64,000 nucleotides of DNA from Marinomonas rhodophyticola. GTDB lineage: Bacteria; Pseudomonadota; Gammaproteobacteria; Pseudomonadales; Marinomonadaceae. Shown in pieces: positions 1 through 8,515 of the stretch. Each line of letters begins with the position of its first letter. The first letter of the stretch is position 1. The notes under the pieces are model-generated. The model was not told where the DNA came from. It saw only the letters and a list, made by a program, of their open reading frames with translations, and did not search any database. The stretch lies in assembly GCF_026113935.1 (NCBI RefSeq), contig NZ_JAPEUL010000006.1, forward strand, positions 299,501-363,500. Direction: 5' to 3'. A program made the translations under genes and the position numbers.

Positions 1-378
1 GCCTCGGCTAAGAAGCCAGAGCGCGATTTGTATTTTGGATTTGCGGCGACCATTTTGTCGATTTTGGTAATCAGCAGATGCGGTAAGGTGACGTTAATTT
101 TTTCGCTTTTTCCCAACAAAGGTGTGATATCGACATTCACCACAGCCCATACACCATCGGCGTAGTCTGGATTGTCTTTATGAGCGGTGATTGGGCTTGC
201 GGTTGGAATGTCTTCACCGTCTTCTAACAAGAGGCTCAAGGTGAGAAAAGATTGCTTCTTCGGCCATTTCTAGTGCCTCATCAAATGTATCGCCAGCCGA
301 AAAGCAGCCGGGCACATCTGGCACAGTCACGCCGTAACTAACGCCATTGTCGGTATGCAATACAATTGGGTATTTCAT
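1..378 (-). pseudogene. hicB: HicB-family antitoxin, frameshifted and cut by the window edge
   Basis: My own translation from the ATG at 376-378 reads MKYPIVLHTDNGVSYGVTVP and then the HicB core VPGCFSAGDTFDEALEMAEEAI. The frame is lost near 257-262, at a TTTT run. One base later it resumes as LSLLLEDGEDIPTASPI and runs through an Arc/ribbon-helix-helix-like tail (INVTLPHLLITKIDKMVAANP) to the window edge. HicB normally neutralises the HicA mRNA interferase through its degenerate RNase H-like N-domain and represses its own operon through the C-terminal DNA-binding domain. It starts 24 bp after hicA, the usual toxin-first order. Removing one T restores a single frame of the normal length of about 130 aa. 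I cannot tell a sequence error from a real antitoxin loss. Confidence 0.8.
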
Positions 379-402
379 GGTTCGTACCTCTGCTAAAAGC
401 TA

Positions 403-585
403 TTAATAAAGCTGGGCTTGTTTCTTTATGCTGTTAAAAGTACCAATCGGTACATCTTTCTTTGGATGGGGAACCGTCACTGTGCCTTTTTTATTAGGAT
501 GCTTAAACTGCACGTGGCTGCCTTTTACTCTAACTTCGTACCATCCGTCTTCGACTAGCATCTGGATTACCTCTCGGCTTTTCAT
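403..585 (-). CDS. hicA: HicA-family mRNA interferase toxin
   Basis: This 60-aa protein begins MKSREVIQMLVEDGW and contains GSHVQFKHP, the double-stranded-RNA-binding-like fold with the catalytic histidine of HicA. VTVPHP and the C-terminal PIGTFNSIKKQAQL are also standard for the family. HicA cleaves mRNA and tmRNA independently of translation. Length, start and order before hicB all match the family. The toxin reading frame is intact while the antitoxin frame is broken, which would be lethal or silent if real. Little else can be said about regulation; HicB usually binds the promoter just upstream, around 590-650. Confidence 0.9.
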   Translation of the reverse strand: MKSREVIQMLVEDGWYEVRVKGSHVQFKHPNKKGTVTVPHPKKDVPIGTFNSIKKQAQLY

Positions 586-759
586 ATAACCCCTTTCGCA
601 TCCCTTTCCTTAGTATTAATAACAATAACCCCAACACCCCCTTAAAACCAATTGCTTTTTCTTATAACTCCAATAACCCTAAAAAACAATCACTATGATA
701 CTAGAAACAAAAAAGCCGCGAACCTTCCAGTAAGCAGCTTCAATAAACAGAGTCGGGCG

Positions 760-1433
760 CTATACAATATCTACACTAATTAACGTGCCATTTGATGCAA
801 TGACTTCGTTTTTACCCAAGCATAAATCAGTTGCAATAAGTCCGTTAAGGCTGCCTGTCATGAAGAAGAAATCATCGATATAGCCTCGACGAACACATTC
901 TTGTACGCCCTTCAACAGCACCGCCTTTTTCTGTTCGAAAAATCGGGGCCGCTGGTTGAGTAGTGGTAGGTTTGTCCACTTTTAAGTGAAAAATCACTTG
1001 CGATAGGTTGGCTCGACACTAAGATGCCGTAGTTGTAATAAAAGTCACAAGATTGATAACTCTTGTCATTAATTTTGGGACGTAAAACCTCTATAGCAAC
1101 AAGTGGCTGGCTGTGGCTAACGGCGTATTCAATATCACTTGGCAAGAGTGGAACACTGCACTGATAGCAGATTTCCACTTCGATACCAGATAACTTGTCT
1201 TTTGGTAGCTGAGCGCCCTGATTCTGGAAAATTTGAAAGTCAAAAATAGGCGATAGAATAAAAACACCGGAATCCTCAACGACTTTCCAGCCTTTGATGA
1301 CGGCACCTTTGCTGGTGAGTTCAGCGATCAACTGATCTTGTGCATGACAAATATCGTCGTAGCTGTCTAGGATAGAAGTAAATACACCCTCTTTAAAAGC
1401 ACTAAGAATGGCGGAGTATTCTGTAAAATTCAT
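760..1433 (-). pseudogene. 2-keto-4-pentenoate hydratase-like protein (FAH superfamily), frameshifted
   Basis: The first frame (ATG 1431-1433, AAGGGA seven bases upstream) holds family features: an N-terminal helix ending QDQLIAELTSKGAVIKGWKV, then GIEVEICYQCSVPLLPSDI (the G-x-E-x-E metal-site region) and an LVAIEVLRPKI segment. It runs out after SGPDFSNRKRRCC. One base away, near 938-948 (AAAAA and GGGG runs), a second frame continues FEQKKAVLLKGVQECVRRGY and then FFFMTGSLNGLIATDLCLGK, the conserved C-terminal TGSLTG-type strand, stopping at 760. Rejoined, it is about 225 aa, slightly short for MhpD-type hydratases (about 250-260). It is the last gene of the yia-like/ABC operon, 24 bp after the SMP-30 gene, so it may act on a dehydrated sugar acid. 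That is inference. Confidence 0.68.
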
Positions 1434-1460
1434 CAATGATCCCTTAAAAAAATTTCGCTG

Positions 1461-2399
1461 TCAAACACCATTGCCTGAAGCCTGAGGACGCGCTCCACGG
1501 GTATTTAAACGAATACGATATATAGAAGTAGAAGCGGTAATATACAAGGTCTCTCCTTGGTGATTAGAAGACCTGTCTGTCGCAAAAGTGCAGTTAGATA
1601 CTTTTTCTGGCACCCGAATTTTGCCTAATAATGTGCCATCCATGTGGTAAATCTGAATACTGTCTTCCGACGAGGTATAAACCCAACCTTGTTGATCCAC
1701 TCGAAAGCCATCGGCTAACCCCGGTGACACCACGGCAAACAACCTTTCGTTACTTAGCTTGCGCCCCTGCTCGACATCAAACACTTTAATATGATGATTT
1801 CCCGAGCCGTCTTCTCTTAGCGCCGCAGAAGTGTCGGCGATATAAAGTTTTGATTCATTTGGTGAAAAGGCCAAACCATTTGGTTCTTCAATCGTATGAC
1901 AAACAACGGATAGCTCACTGGTGATAGGATCAAAACGATAGACGAAATTCCCCTCTTGTTCAGACTCTGCTTTATAGCCTTCTACATTAGATAAAATGCC
2001 GTAAGGTGGATCAGAAAACCAAACAGTACCATCTGACTTCACCACTAAATCATTTGGCGAATTCAAACGCTTACCAAGATATCGGTCGACTAACGTAGTT
2101 GTCTCACCTGTTTTTAAATCCGTTCTTTCAATGGATCTACCACCGTGACTGCAATGCAATAGGTTGCCCTGCAAATCAAGATAATGACCGTTGGTAAAGT
2201 TAGCAGGCGAACGCCATACCCTTAGGCCTTTCTCCTCGTTCCAACTTAATATTCGATTATTGGGAATATCACTCCATAATAGGGTTTGTGAATGATCGAG
2301 CCAAACGGGTCCCTCACTCCATGTTGCTCCTGTGCATACTTTTTCTAAGTCTGATTTCCCTAATAAAATCGATTCTATTCTGTCATCAAATTTTTCCAT
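1461..2399 (-). CDS. SMP-30/gluconolactonase family lactonase
   Basis: Six-bladed beta-propeller protein of about 312 aa. Family hallmarks are EGPVWLDHSQTLLWSDIPNN near the start (the metal-binding Glu of SMP-30), RLNSPNDLVVKSDGTVWFSDPPYG in the middle, EEPNGLAFSPNESKLYIADT and LADGFRVDQQGWVY. These enzymes hydrolyse aldono-lactones (gluconolactone, gulonolactone and similar) with a divalent metal. There is no signal peptide, so it is cytoplasmic. I chose the ATG at 2397-2399; the frame stays open to a GTG at 2426, but that adds a non-conserved extension. It follows the ABC substrate-binding gene across a hairpin and presumably opens a lactone form of the imported sugar acid. Confidence 0.87.
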   Translation of the reverse strand: MEKFDDRIESILLGKSDLEKVCTGATWSEGPVWLDHSQTLLWSDIPNNRILSWNEEKGLRVWRSPANFTNGHYLDLQGNLLHCSHGGRSIERTDLKTGETTTLVDRYLGKRLNSPNDLVVKSDGTVWFSDPPYGILSNVEGYKAESEQEGNFVYRFDPITSELSVVCHTIEEPNGLAFSPNESKLYIADTSAALREDGSGNHHIKVFDVEQGRKLSNERLFAVVSPGLADGFRVDQQGWVYTSSEDSIQIYHMDGTLLGKIRVPEKVSNCTFATDRSSNHQGETLYITASTSIYRIRLNTRGARPQASGNGV

Positions 2400-2446
2400 G
2401 GCGATCACCGTTACCTCTACAAGCACTGTAAATAAATCAATGAAAC

Positions 2447-2472
2447 GCCCCTTTCAACAAATGGAAAGGGGC
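2447..2472 (-). terminator. Intercistronic hairpin after the ABC substrate-binding gene
   Basis: A perfect 9-bp GC-rich inverted repeat (GCCCCTTTC / GAAAGGGGC, 8-nt loop) lies between the stop of the binding-protein gene and the SMP-30 gene. No long T tract follows on the minus strand, so it is more likely an mRNA-stabilising or partial-termination hairpin than a full terminator. Such hairpins often keep binding-protein mRNA more abundant than downstream mRNA. Confidence 0.6.
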
Positions 2473-2485
2473 ATTAAAACGTTAA

Positions 2486-3598
2486 CTATTTCCAAATGGC
2501 TTTGTAGTGTTCACGATAATTGTTGTCTGGATCGAAAATATCGTTTTGACCACCGTCAAACTGAATATTCTCCGGAGTGACTAAGTGTACAGGGGTCGCA
2601 AAGCCACTATCAGCAACGCCAGCAAAGGCTCGGTTTAGTTCATCAACAACTTGCCAGCCATGCAGATTAAGTGGCTCTGGTACTGTGCCTACTTGATTAA
2701 AGTTAGAGCGTATGCGCGAGTAAGCCGATTGACTACCATCACCTGCAGATATATTACTCGGTAGCTTATCCGCAGGCAGGCCTGACGCATTTAATGCCGA
2801 CCCGATGTAATCAAAATAAAGGTCATTGATCCCCAAAGAGTAAGTCCACTGACCTTGATAGCGTTGTAACAAAGAGGTCGTTAGCTGAGGCATGCGTGTT
2901 GACGTATCTGATAATGGCGTGTCTTCCACAGAGATCAATGTACATCCGCTACATTGCTTAATGACATTTGCCATGGCGTCTGATTTTGCTATCGCAACGG
3001 CATAAGCTGAATCAGTAAAAATGACAACACCAGCCTTACCATTGGAGCCTGCCACAGCGGCTAATGCCGCAATCTCAGCCACATCATCCGCACTAGTCGT
3101 AATGTTAGAGAAGAGATTTTTGCTTGGAACGGGACCTGGGGTTGGCGCAGAATGCCAGCCCACGACCTTAATGCCCTGTTGTGTTGCGGTTTCCAGTGCT
3201 GCTGATTGTTCGTTCACATCAAAGCCCCCTAATACAATACCGTCCGGCTTTAATGCTATCGCTTGGTTAAACGCCGCGGTACGGCCAGATACAGTGCCCT
3301 GCCCGTCTAGAACACGAACGTTCCAACCAGTCCAGACTGCAGCCTCTTCTACACCATTACTAACACCAAGTACCCCACCGTTACGCATATCAGATGCTAA
3401 AAAAACAATCGTTTTTCCAGACACAGCTTTAGGACCGGTTGTTGGGCCATCCCATGTATTATAAGGAGCCGTGGCCGCTTGAACTTTTGCTTTTGCCATC
3501 TCTAAAAAATCATCCGCCTTGGCGCTAGTCGCTCCCATGGCAAGTAATATAGATAAACTCAAAGTGCTGTATTTTAAAATTGACTGATATTTTTTCAT
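2486..3598 (-). CDS. Sugar ABC transporter periplasmic substrate-binding protein
   Basis: 370 aa with a clear Sec signal peptide (KK, then a hydrophobic core LSLSILLAMGATS, then AKA|DD). The mature part has the LacI-type periplasmic-binding-protein fold of the ribose/autoinducer-2 class: GKTIVFLASDMRNGGVLGVS, ALKPDGIVLGGFD, QQGIKVVGWHS and AGVVIFTDSAY. The substrate cannot be read from sequence. Its place in a sugar-acid operon with a lactonase suggests an aldonate, uronate or lactone. Unusually, it is encoded after both the permease and the ATPase rather than before them. Confidence 0.87.
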   Translation of the reverse strand: MKKYQSILKYSTLSLSILLAMGATSAKADDFLEMAKAKVQAATAPYNTWDGPTTGPKAVSGKTIVFLASDMRNGGVLGVSNGVEEAAVWTGWNVRVLDGQGTVSGRTAAFNQAIALKPDGIVLGGFDVNEQSAALETATQQGIKVVGWHSAPTPGPVPSKNLFSNITTSADDVAEIAALAAVAGSNGKAGVVIFTDSAYAVAIAKSDAMANVIKQCSGCTLISVEDTPLSDTSTRMPQLTTSLLQRYQGQWTYSLGINDLYFDYIGSALNASGLPADKLPSNISAGDGSQSAYSRIRSNFNQVGTVPEPLNLHGWQVVDELNRAFAGVADSGFATPVHLVTPENIQFDGGQNDIFDPDNNYREHYKAIWK

Positions 3599-3676
3599 GA
3601 CAACCTCATTCGTATTTTTTGTTTTTATACATCGCAGTTAAATATCGAACCCATTAACGCGCTTCCCTACGCCTTA

Positions 3677-4726
3677 CTACTCACTCTTTTTAATAAGTCG
3701 TTTTATACGACCACCTCGGCGCTGAGCGTACCCAGCAATACCGATGGATATTAGTAACGTTGCACCATTGAACAGAGGTTCAATATAAAAGGCACCACCT
3801 AGCTGCTGAATGCCGGAAATACCCACCGCCAGAATAGAGACCCCGATAAGAGTACCCAGCACATTCACTCGTCCAGGTCTGATCGTCGTTGAACCGAGAA
3901 AAGCCCCAACTAACGCGGGTAAGAGAAACTCCAAGCCAACATTCGCCTGACCGATACGCAGTTTCGCTGCCAACAACACCCCAGCAAAAGCGGTTAATAG
4001 ACCAGAGGTAACAAATGCCCCAATGACATATTTTCGGGCTGGAATACCATTCAAATCCGCTGCTCTTGGATTCGCACCAATCGCATAAAGGCAACGACCT
4101 AGAGGCAAGCGTTCAGTGACAATCCATAGCAAGATAGCAATGCCCATCACGTAGAATGCAGGTGCAGGTAAACCCAAAAAGAAAGCATTTGAAAGAGAAT
4201 AGAAATCGGCATCCAGTGAACCAATTACCTGACGCCCTCCGGTATACCAAAGTGCAACGGAATAGATCACTGTGCCTGTACCTAACGTGGCAATGAAGGA
4301 ATCAATTTTCGCCATTTCAACTAACAGGCCATTCAGAAGACCAAACAGCATGCCACAAACTAGAACGACGAAAACCGCCATTTGCCAGCTCATGCCAAAT
4401 TTGGTTTGAAGGCTAATCGCTAAAATGTGCCAAAGCACAATGCCATAACCAACGGTTAGATCCATCTTCCCCGTCAACATGGGTATCATGGCCGCCAATG
4501 CTAGAATCGCGATAATGGATTTATCACTTAAAATTGAGCGTAAATTCAGCATGGTCGGAAAAGTATCCGGTAATAATACGGAAAAAAACAATATCAACAG
4601 TAGGGTTAAAATAGGTAAACCATACACGGGAAGATAGCGCCCAATATGGGAAAGTACCCCCTCATTTACTGAATTTTTATCGTTATGGTCCGGCTCTAAC
4701 GCCGTAGATTTTATGGAAGTCGTCAT
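3677..4726 (-). CDS. Sugar ABC transporter permease (RbsC/BPD_transp_2 family)
   Basis: 349-aa integral membrane protein with about nine or ten hydrophobic segments. It carries the RbsC-type landmarks LRSILSDKSIIAILALAAMI, GKMDLTVGYGIVLWHILA, FIATLGTGTVIY and GANPRAADLNGIPARKY (the cytoplasmic EAA-like loop), and the family glycine-rich stretch LVGAFLGSTTIRPGRVNVLG. One polypeptide would form a homodimeric channel with the tandem ATPase encoded immediately upstream (61-bp gap). It lies in the same transcription unit as yiaK and the lactonase. Confidence 0.88.
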   Translation of the reverse strand: MTTSIKSTALEPDHNDKNSVNEGVLSHIGRYLPVYGLPILTLLLILFFSVLLPDTFPTMLNLRSILSDKSIIAILALAAMIPMLTGKMDLTVGYGIVLWHILAISLQTKFGMSWQMAVFVVLVCGMLFGLLNGLLVEMAKIDSFIATLGTGTVIYSVALWYTGGRQVIGSLDADFYSLSNAFFLGLPAPAFYVMGIAILLWIVTERLPLGRCLYAIGANPRAADLNGIPARKYVIGAFVTSGLLTAFAGVLLAAKLRIGQANVGLEFLLPALVGAFLGSTTIRPGRVNVLGTLIGVSILAVGISGIQQLGGAFYIEPLFNGATLLISIGIAGYAQRRGGRIKRLIKKSE

Positions 4727-4787
4727 CGTCTGCTACTCACTATAATTTTTATTTTAGCCAATCAACTTTTTGTAGGAACGGGGAAAA

Positions 4788-6302
4788 TTAATTAACGGCA
4801 CCATCTGCCGAAGCCACCTCCAGCATATTGGCAAAGGTCATCTCATTTTCAGTTAACTCTTTATGAATGCGCCCTTTGCTGAACACATAGCAGCGATTGC
4901 AAATTTTCTCTATTTCTTCAAAGTCAGTAGACACCACAATCACAGTGAGGCCATTACTCACCGAGGCTTTGAGCAAATTATAAATTTCTGCTTTTGCTCC
5001 CACATCGACACCCGCTGTAGGCTCATCCAAAATCAAGACTCGCTTATTTAAGTTTAACCAACGCGCCATAATGACTTTTTGCTGATTACCGCCACTAAGA
5101 TTCTCAATGGTTTGGTCAGGATCTCTTGGACGCACATCAAAACGATCTATCAAATCGCTCGCAATATTCTGCTCTTTGGATAAGGTATTTAATGCAAATA
5201 AAGGAGGGTTACCCAACAAGGGGTTAAGAAAAAAATTGTCTTGAACCGACATGGACATCGCAAGATTTTCTGCACGTTCGCCAGCCACATAACCGATACC
5301 AGCATGAATGGCAGCGGAAGTAGAGTCTAGGCTGAGCAATTTGCCATCTAGGCGTACTTGACCATTAAATATTGGATAGTCACCAAACAAGGCGCGCCCA
5401 ACCTCTCCTTGACCGCCACCGCGCAAGCCAATCAGACCGAGGATTTCACCTTGTTTTACGTGGAAAGAAACAGGGCCAACGTTGCCCGCTTCAAAGTTAG
5501 AAACGTCAAGCACAGTTGGCGCGCTAGGGTCTACACTGAGACGCTGGAAATCTTTTTGGGCATTCCCCACAATCAGCTCTACTAATGCTTTCGCCTGCAT
5601 ACCCTGAGTGGCGCATTCTGCAACCAAACGACCATCACGCATAATCACCATACTGTCGGAGATTTCCATGACTTCGTCTAATCGGTGAGAAACATAAATC
5701 ATGCCAACACCTTTCTGACGCAAATCACGAATCACTTCAAATAAGCGCGCCACATCGGCGGCAGGTAAACTCGCAGTAGGTTCATCGAGAACAAGAATTT
5801 TTGCTTTGCAATACACTGCACGCGCAATGGCGATAAGAGACTGTTCTGCACGTGATAAGCGAAATACTCGAGTACGTGGATCAATGTCTGCGTTAACACT
5901 GGCTAACGCCTCTGCGGCACGTGCGTCCGTTGCTTGCCAATCGATTAAGCCAAACTTTTTACAATATCCCATGGATAACGCCATGTTTTCTGACACTGTC
6001 ATCCAGTCGACTAAACCTAAGTCTTGATGAATGAAAGCAATCTCATCATGGTGTCTGTTTTTTTGATCTAACTTGACGCCTTGATAGAGGATCTCACCCT
6101 GATCTTCTTGATAAATACCCGCTAAGGTTTTGATCAAAGTCGATTTACCGGCACCATTTTCCCCCAATAGCGCCACGACAGAATGCGAGCCTACGTTAAA
6201 AGACACATCATTCACGGCCAAACTATTGCCAAAACGTTTGCTCACATTCTTAAACTGCAAAAGAGATGTTACTGACTTTTGTTGTTCACAAGCTTCCAAC
6301 AT
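4788..6302 (-). CDS. Sugar ABC transporter ATP-binding protein (RbsA/MglA type)
   Basis: 504 aa with two tandem nucleotide-binding domains. Domain 1 has Walker [10 protein letters not shown] at residues 47-55, a degenerate signature RLSRAEQSLIA, and Walker B ILVLDEPTAS. Domain 2 has the atypical Walker A region GLIGLRGGGQGEVGRALFG, an intact signature LSGGNQQKV and Walker B VLILDEPTAGVDVG. One canonical and one degenerate site is normal for this family. The ATG at 6300-6302 is preceded by GGGGAGAGG. It energises the permease encoded downstream and comes 70 bp after yiaK. Confidence 0.9.
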   Translation of the reverse strand: MLEACEQQKSVTSLLQFKNVSKRFGNSLAVNDVSFNVGSHSVVALLGENGAGKSTLIKTLAGIYQEDQGEILYQGVKLDQKNRHHDEIAFIHQDLGLVDWMTVSENMALSMGYCKKFGLIDWQATDARAAEALASVNADIDPRTRVFRLSRAEQSLIAIARAVYCKAKILVLDEPTASLPAADVARLFEVIRDLRQKGVGMIYVSHRLDEVMEISDSMVIMRDGRLVAECATQGMQAKALVELIVGNAQKDFQRLSVDPSAPTVLDVSNFEAGNVGPVSFHVKQGEILGLIGLRGGGQGEVGRALFGDYPIFNGQVRLDGKLLSLDSTSAAIHAGIGYVAGERAENLAMSMSVQDNFFLNPLLGNPPLFALNTLSKEQNIASDLIDRFDVRPRDPDQTIENLSGGNQQKVIMARWLNLNKRVLILDEPTAGVDVGAKAEIYNLLKASVSNGLTVIVVSTDFEEIEKICNRCYVFSKGRIHKELTENEMTFANMLEVASADGAVN

Positions 6303-6372
6303 GACCTCTCCCCACTTACATTATTTTTATTGTTAAGTAATCGATGTCTATTAACGCTGATATTTACCCGTC

Positions 6373-7379
6373 TTACTGTGTGAGTTGTTGAATCTGACTC
6401 CAAATATCAGGGTGAATCTCAATGCCACCGGCTTTTTCATGCTTATCAATAAAGGCTTGTATTTTGGATCCAGCAATAGAAACCTCACCACTTTCAGCAG
6501 GCTCTGATGCCAAAACATAGTCACGAATACGCTGCATTTCTGCTGCAAACTGGTTTTTTTCGATGGTTTTGCTTAGGTCAATGGCAATCAAGAATTGCGA
6601 TACACCAAACTCACCGTCTTGATCTTCGGTAATGGCCGGAACTGAGCGGCCGCCTGTGATGGCCGTTAGCATCATATCTAGCACGATAGACATAGATGAA
6701 CCTTTCCAAAAACCCATTGGAAGAACACGTTTGTTTTCCCAAATAATATGAGGGTCTTTGGTCAAATTGCCTTCATTGTCATAACCACCAACAACAGGCA
6801 ATTCTTTATCGGCTAAGACATGATTCTGTAGCTGACCATAAGAGAATTGAGACATAGAACAATCAACCAATACAGGGGACTCACCTGCAATGGCCATAAT
6901 CAGCGGATTGGTTCCGATGCGATGATCTTTCCCTCCCCAAGCGGGCATTACAGCAATAGAGTTTGTCGCCGCAATACCAGCAAAGCCTTGGCGAGCCATT
7001 TCCAATACATAAGCTCCACCGCGCATCCAATGATTTGAATTACGCATACCGACCATACCAATGCCATACTCACGGGCCAATTCCATGGCACGATCAGCAC
7101 AAATTAAACCATTCAAAACACCCGCCCATAATGACAATCCCACTGCTCTAGTGCGCCCATCTGATTGACACATTCTGGGATAGCATTGAGCTGAATTTGC
7201 CCTTTATCTACTTGACCAATAAAGACCGGAAAACGATTGATACCATGAGAGTAAACCCCTTCATTCGCCATATCTGCGAAACCTGTCGCTAGACGTTTAG
7301 CCATGTCAGACGCCATGTCTCGAGATAAGAGAATTTTTTCATACGTATTTTGAAGTTGTTCTACCGAAATGATAGGCAT
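6373..7379 (-). pseudogene. yiaK: 2,3-diketo-L-gulonate reductase (YiaK, LDH2/MDH2 family), apparent frameshift
   Basis: The N-terminal frame (7113-7379) contains ANEGVYSHGINRFPVFIGQ, with the family catalytic His at residue 45, and ends MGALEQWDC. The second frame resumes at LSLWAGVLNGLICADRAMELAREYGIG and continues through GMRNSNHWMRGGAY, TNSIAVMPAWGGKDHRIGTNPL and LPMGFWKGSSMSIVLDMM. All of these align with E. coli YiaK as I recall it. A single missing base near 7137-7141 separates the frames, so the rejoined product is about 334 aa, the family length. YiaK reduces 2,3-diketo-L-gulonate to 3-keto-L-gulonate with NADH. It is the first gene of the second transcription unit and sits directly behind a promoter-operator module. 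Confidence 0.88.
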
Positions 7380-7395
7380 AATAAGTGCAACCTTA

Positions 7396-7465
7396 ATTCC
7401 GTATTACGGAATATATTGTTATTGTATTTCCGTATAATGACACAAAGCCAGAATATGTGAAGCTT
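7396..7465 (-). promoter_or_regulatory. Promoter and IclR/YiaJ-type operator upstream of yiaK
   Basis: On the minus strand a TTCACA -35 (7456-7461), a 16-bp spacer and a CATTAT -10 (7434-7439) are followed by a half-site TTTCCGTA (7427-7434 on the plus strand) and a perfect 17-bp odd palindrome ATTCCGTA-T-TACGGAAT at 7396-7412. The same arrangement recurs upstream of yiaM. The palindrome lies between the promoter and yiaK, which fits repression by the IclR protein encoded at 8516-9274. That regulator assignment is inference. Confidence 0.75.
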
Positions 7466-7505
7466 TTTTAATCAACTTTTATATTTTTTATTCACAGACA
7501 AAGCT

Positions 7506-7539
7506 AATCGCTTAATTTTTAAATAAAAATTAAGCGATT
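7506..7539. terminator. AT-rich 15-bp perfect stem-loop between sgbU and the yiaK promoter
   Basis: Arms AATCGCTTAATTTTT (7506-7520) and AAAAATTAAGCGATT (7525-7539) are perfectly complementary around a 4-nt AAAT loop. It lies about 100 bp past the end of the 3-epimerase gene and just upstream of the yiaK promoter. It therefore probably separates the two transcription units, and its symmetry would let it work in either direction. Its low GC content is unusual for an intrinsic terminator, so a protein-binding role is possible. Confidence 0.5.
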
Positions 7540-7636
7540 GAATATCGAGGAAGGACATTTGAAAAAAAAGGGGAAGAGACAATTCATCAGTATTGCTCAT
7601 TAACAGAGCAAACGATTACTCTCTTAATAGACGCAA

Positions 7637-8506
7637 CTAAAGCAGTAAACCAGATTCATGAGCAATACGTTCAAGCGTGGCCTTGGCATGAGCAATGTCT
7701 TCATACCAATGATCATTCTGCGCCCACATTTCTATGACAAAAGGCGCCGCATAGTCTATTTCTGCCAGCGTTTTAAAAATGGCATGAAAGTCAACTTCAC
7801 CTTGACCAATAACCAAATCACGGAACTGCCCTTTGCACTCAGGTGAGACGCGTAATGTGTCTTTGAGATGAATTTGTACAATATGATCTTGACCAAGTTT
7901 TAACTCCGTTGGCACATCATGATTCCAGCCAGAAATATTGCCCACATCCGGATAAGCCATGAAAAACGGAGAAGGAATTTCGCGTTTCAGCACCTCAAAC
8001 TTGCTCAAGGAATTTAAATACGGCGTATCCATGATCTCTACACCAAGCAAGACACCCGCTCTCTCAGCCATTTTGACAGCACGTTGCATGCCTTCTACAA
8101 AACGACGATGGGTTTCTTTTGACTGCGGTTCATAATAAACATCGTAGCCCGCCATCTGAATACAACGAATACCAAGCTTGTAAGCCAATACAATGGCCTT
8201 TTCCATAATCTCAAAAGCGCGCTCCCTTACCTTATCGTCCATCGAGCCAAAAGGGTATTTACGGTGAGCACTCAAACACATTGATTGCAGTGGCATATCC
8301 AGTTCAATGCAAAGATTTCTGAGCGCATAAATGTCCTCATCGGACCAATCAAGGCGGGCTTGTCGATCCGTAGTTTCATCAACGGATATTTCAAGAAAAT
8401 CAAAACCTAACGCTTTAGCATTAACTAAACGCTCACGCCAGCTCAGCTCAGCAGGCATTGCTTTTTCATAAATACCCAGACGGAACTTCTTTGCAAAATT
8501 AATCAC
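7637..8506 (-). CDS. sgbU: L-ribulose-5-phosphate 3-epimerase (UlaE/SgbU family)
   Basis: 289-aa TIM-barrel (xylose-isomerase-like) epimerase. Near-identical family blocks are LGIYEKAMPAELSWRERL, GFDFLEISVDETTDRQARLD, MCLSAHRKYPFGSMD, IQMAGYDVYYEP, VEIMDTPYLNS, PDVGNISGW, VQIHLKDT and FVIEMWAQ, with the metal-site Glu/Asp/His/Glu among them. It interconverts L-xylulose-5-P and L-ribulose-5-P. The start is a GTG at 8504-8506 with GAGGTGATGCT ahead. It lies 9 bp after the IclR gene and is the last gene of the yiaM-led unit. Confidence 0.9.
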   Translation of the reverse strand: MINFAKKFRLGIYEKAMPAELSWRERLVNAKALGFDFLEISVDETTDRQARLDWSDEDIYALRNLCIELDMPLQSMCLSAHRKYPFGSMDDKVRERAFEIMEKAIVLAYKLGIRCIQMAGYDVYYEPQSKETHRRFVEGMQRAVKMAERAGVLLGVEIMDTPYLNSLSKFEVLKREIPSPFFMAYPDVGNISGWNHDVPTELKLGQDHIVQIHLKDTLRVSPECKGQFRDLVIGQGEVDFHAIFKTLAEIDYAAPFVIEMWAQNDHWYEDIAHAKATLERIAHESGLLL

Positions 8507-8515
8507 AGCATCACC

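Noticed and set aside
3021-3464. 147-codon open frame antisense to the ABC binding-protein gene
   Set aside because: It has no domain, no ribosome site and no signal. It mirrors the codon pattern of the real gene on the other strand.
7433-7438. Perfect TATAAT on the plus strand upstream of yiaK (also at 16043-16048)
   Set aside because: No plus-strand gene follows either copy. Both are the reverse complement of the minus-strand CATTAT/ACGG module, which has a fitting -35.
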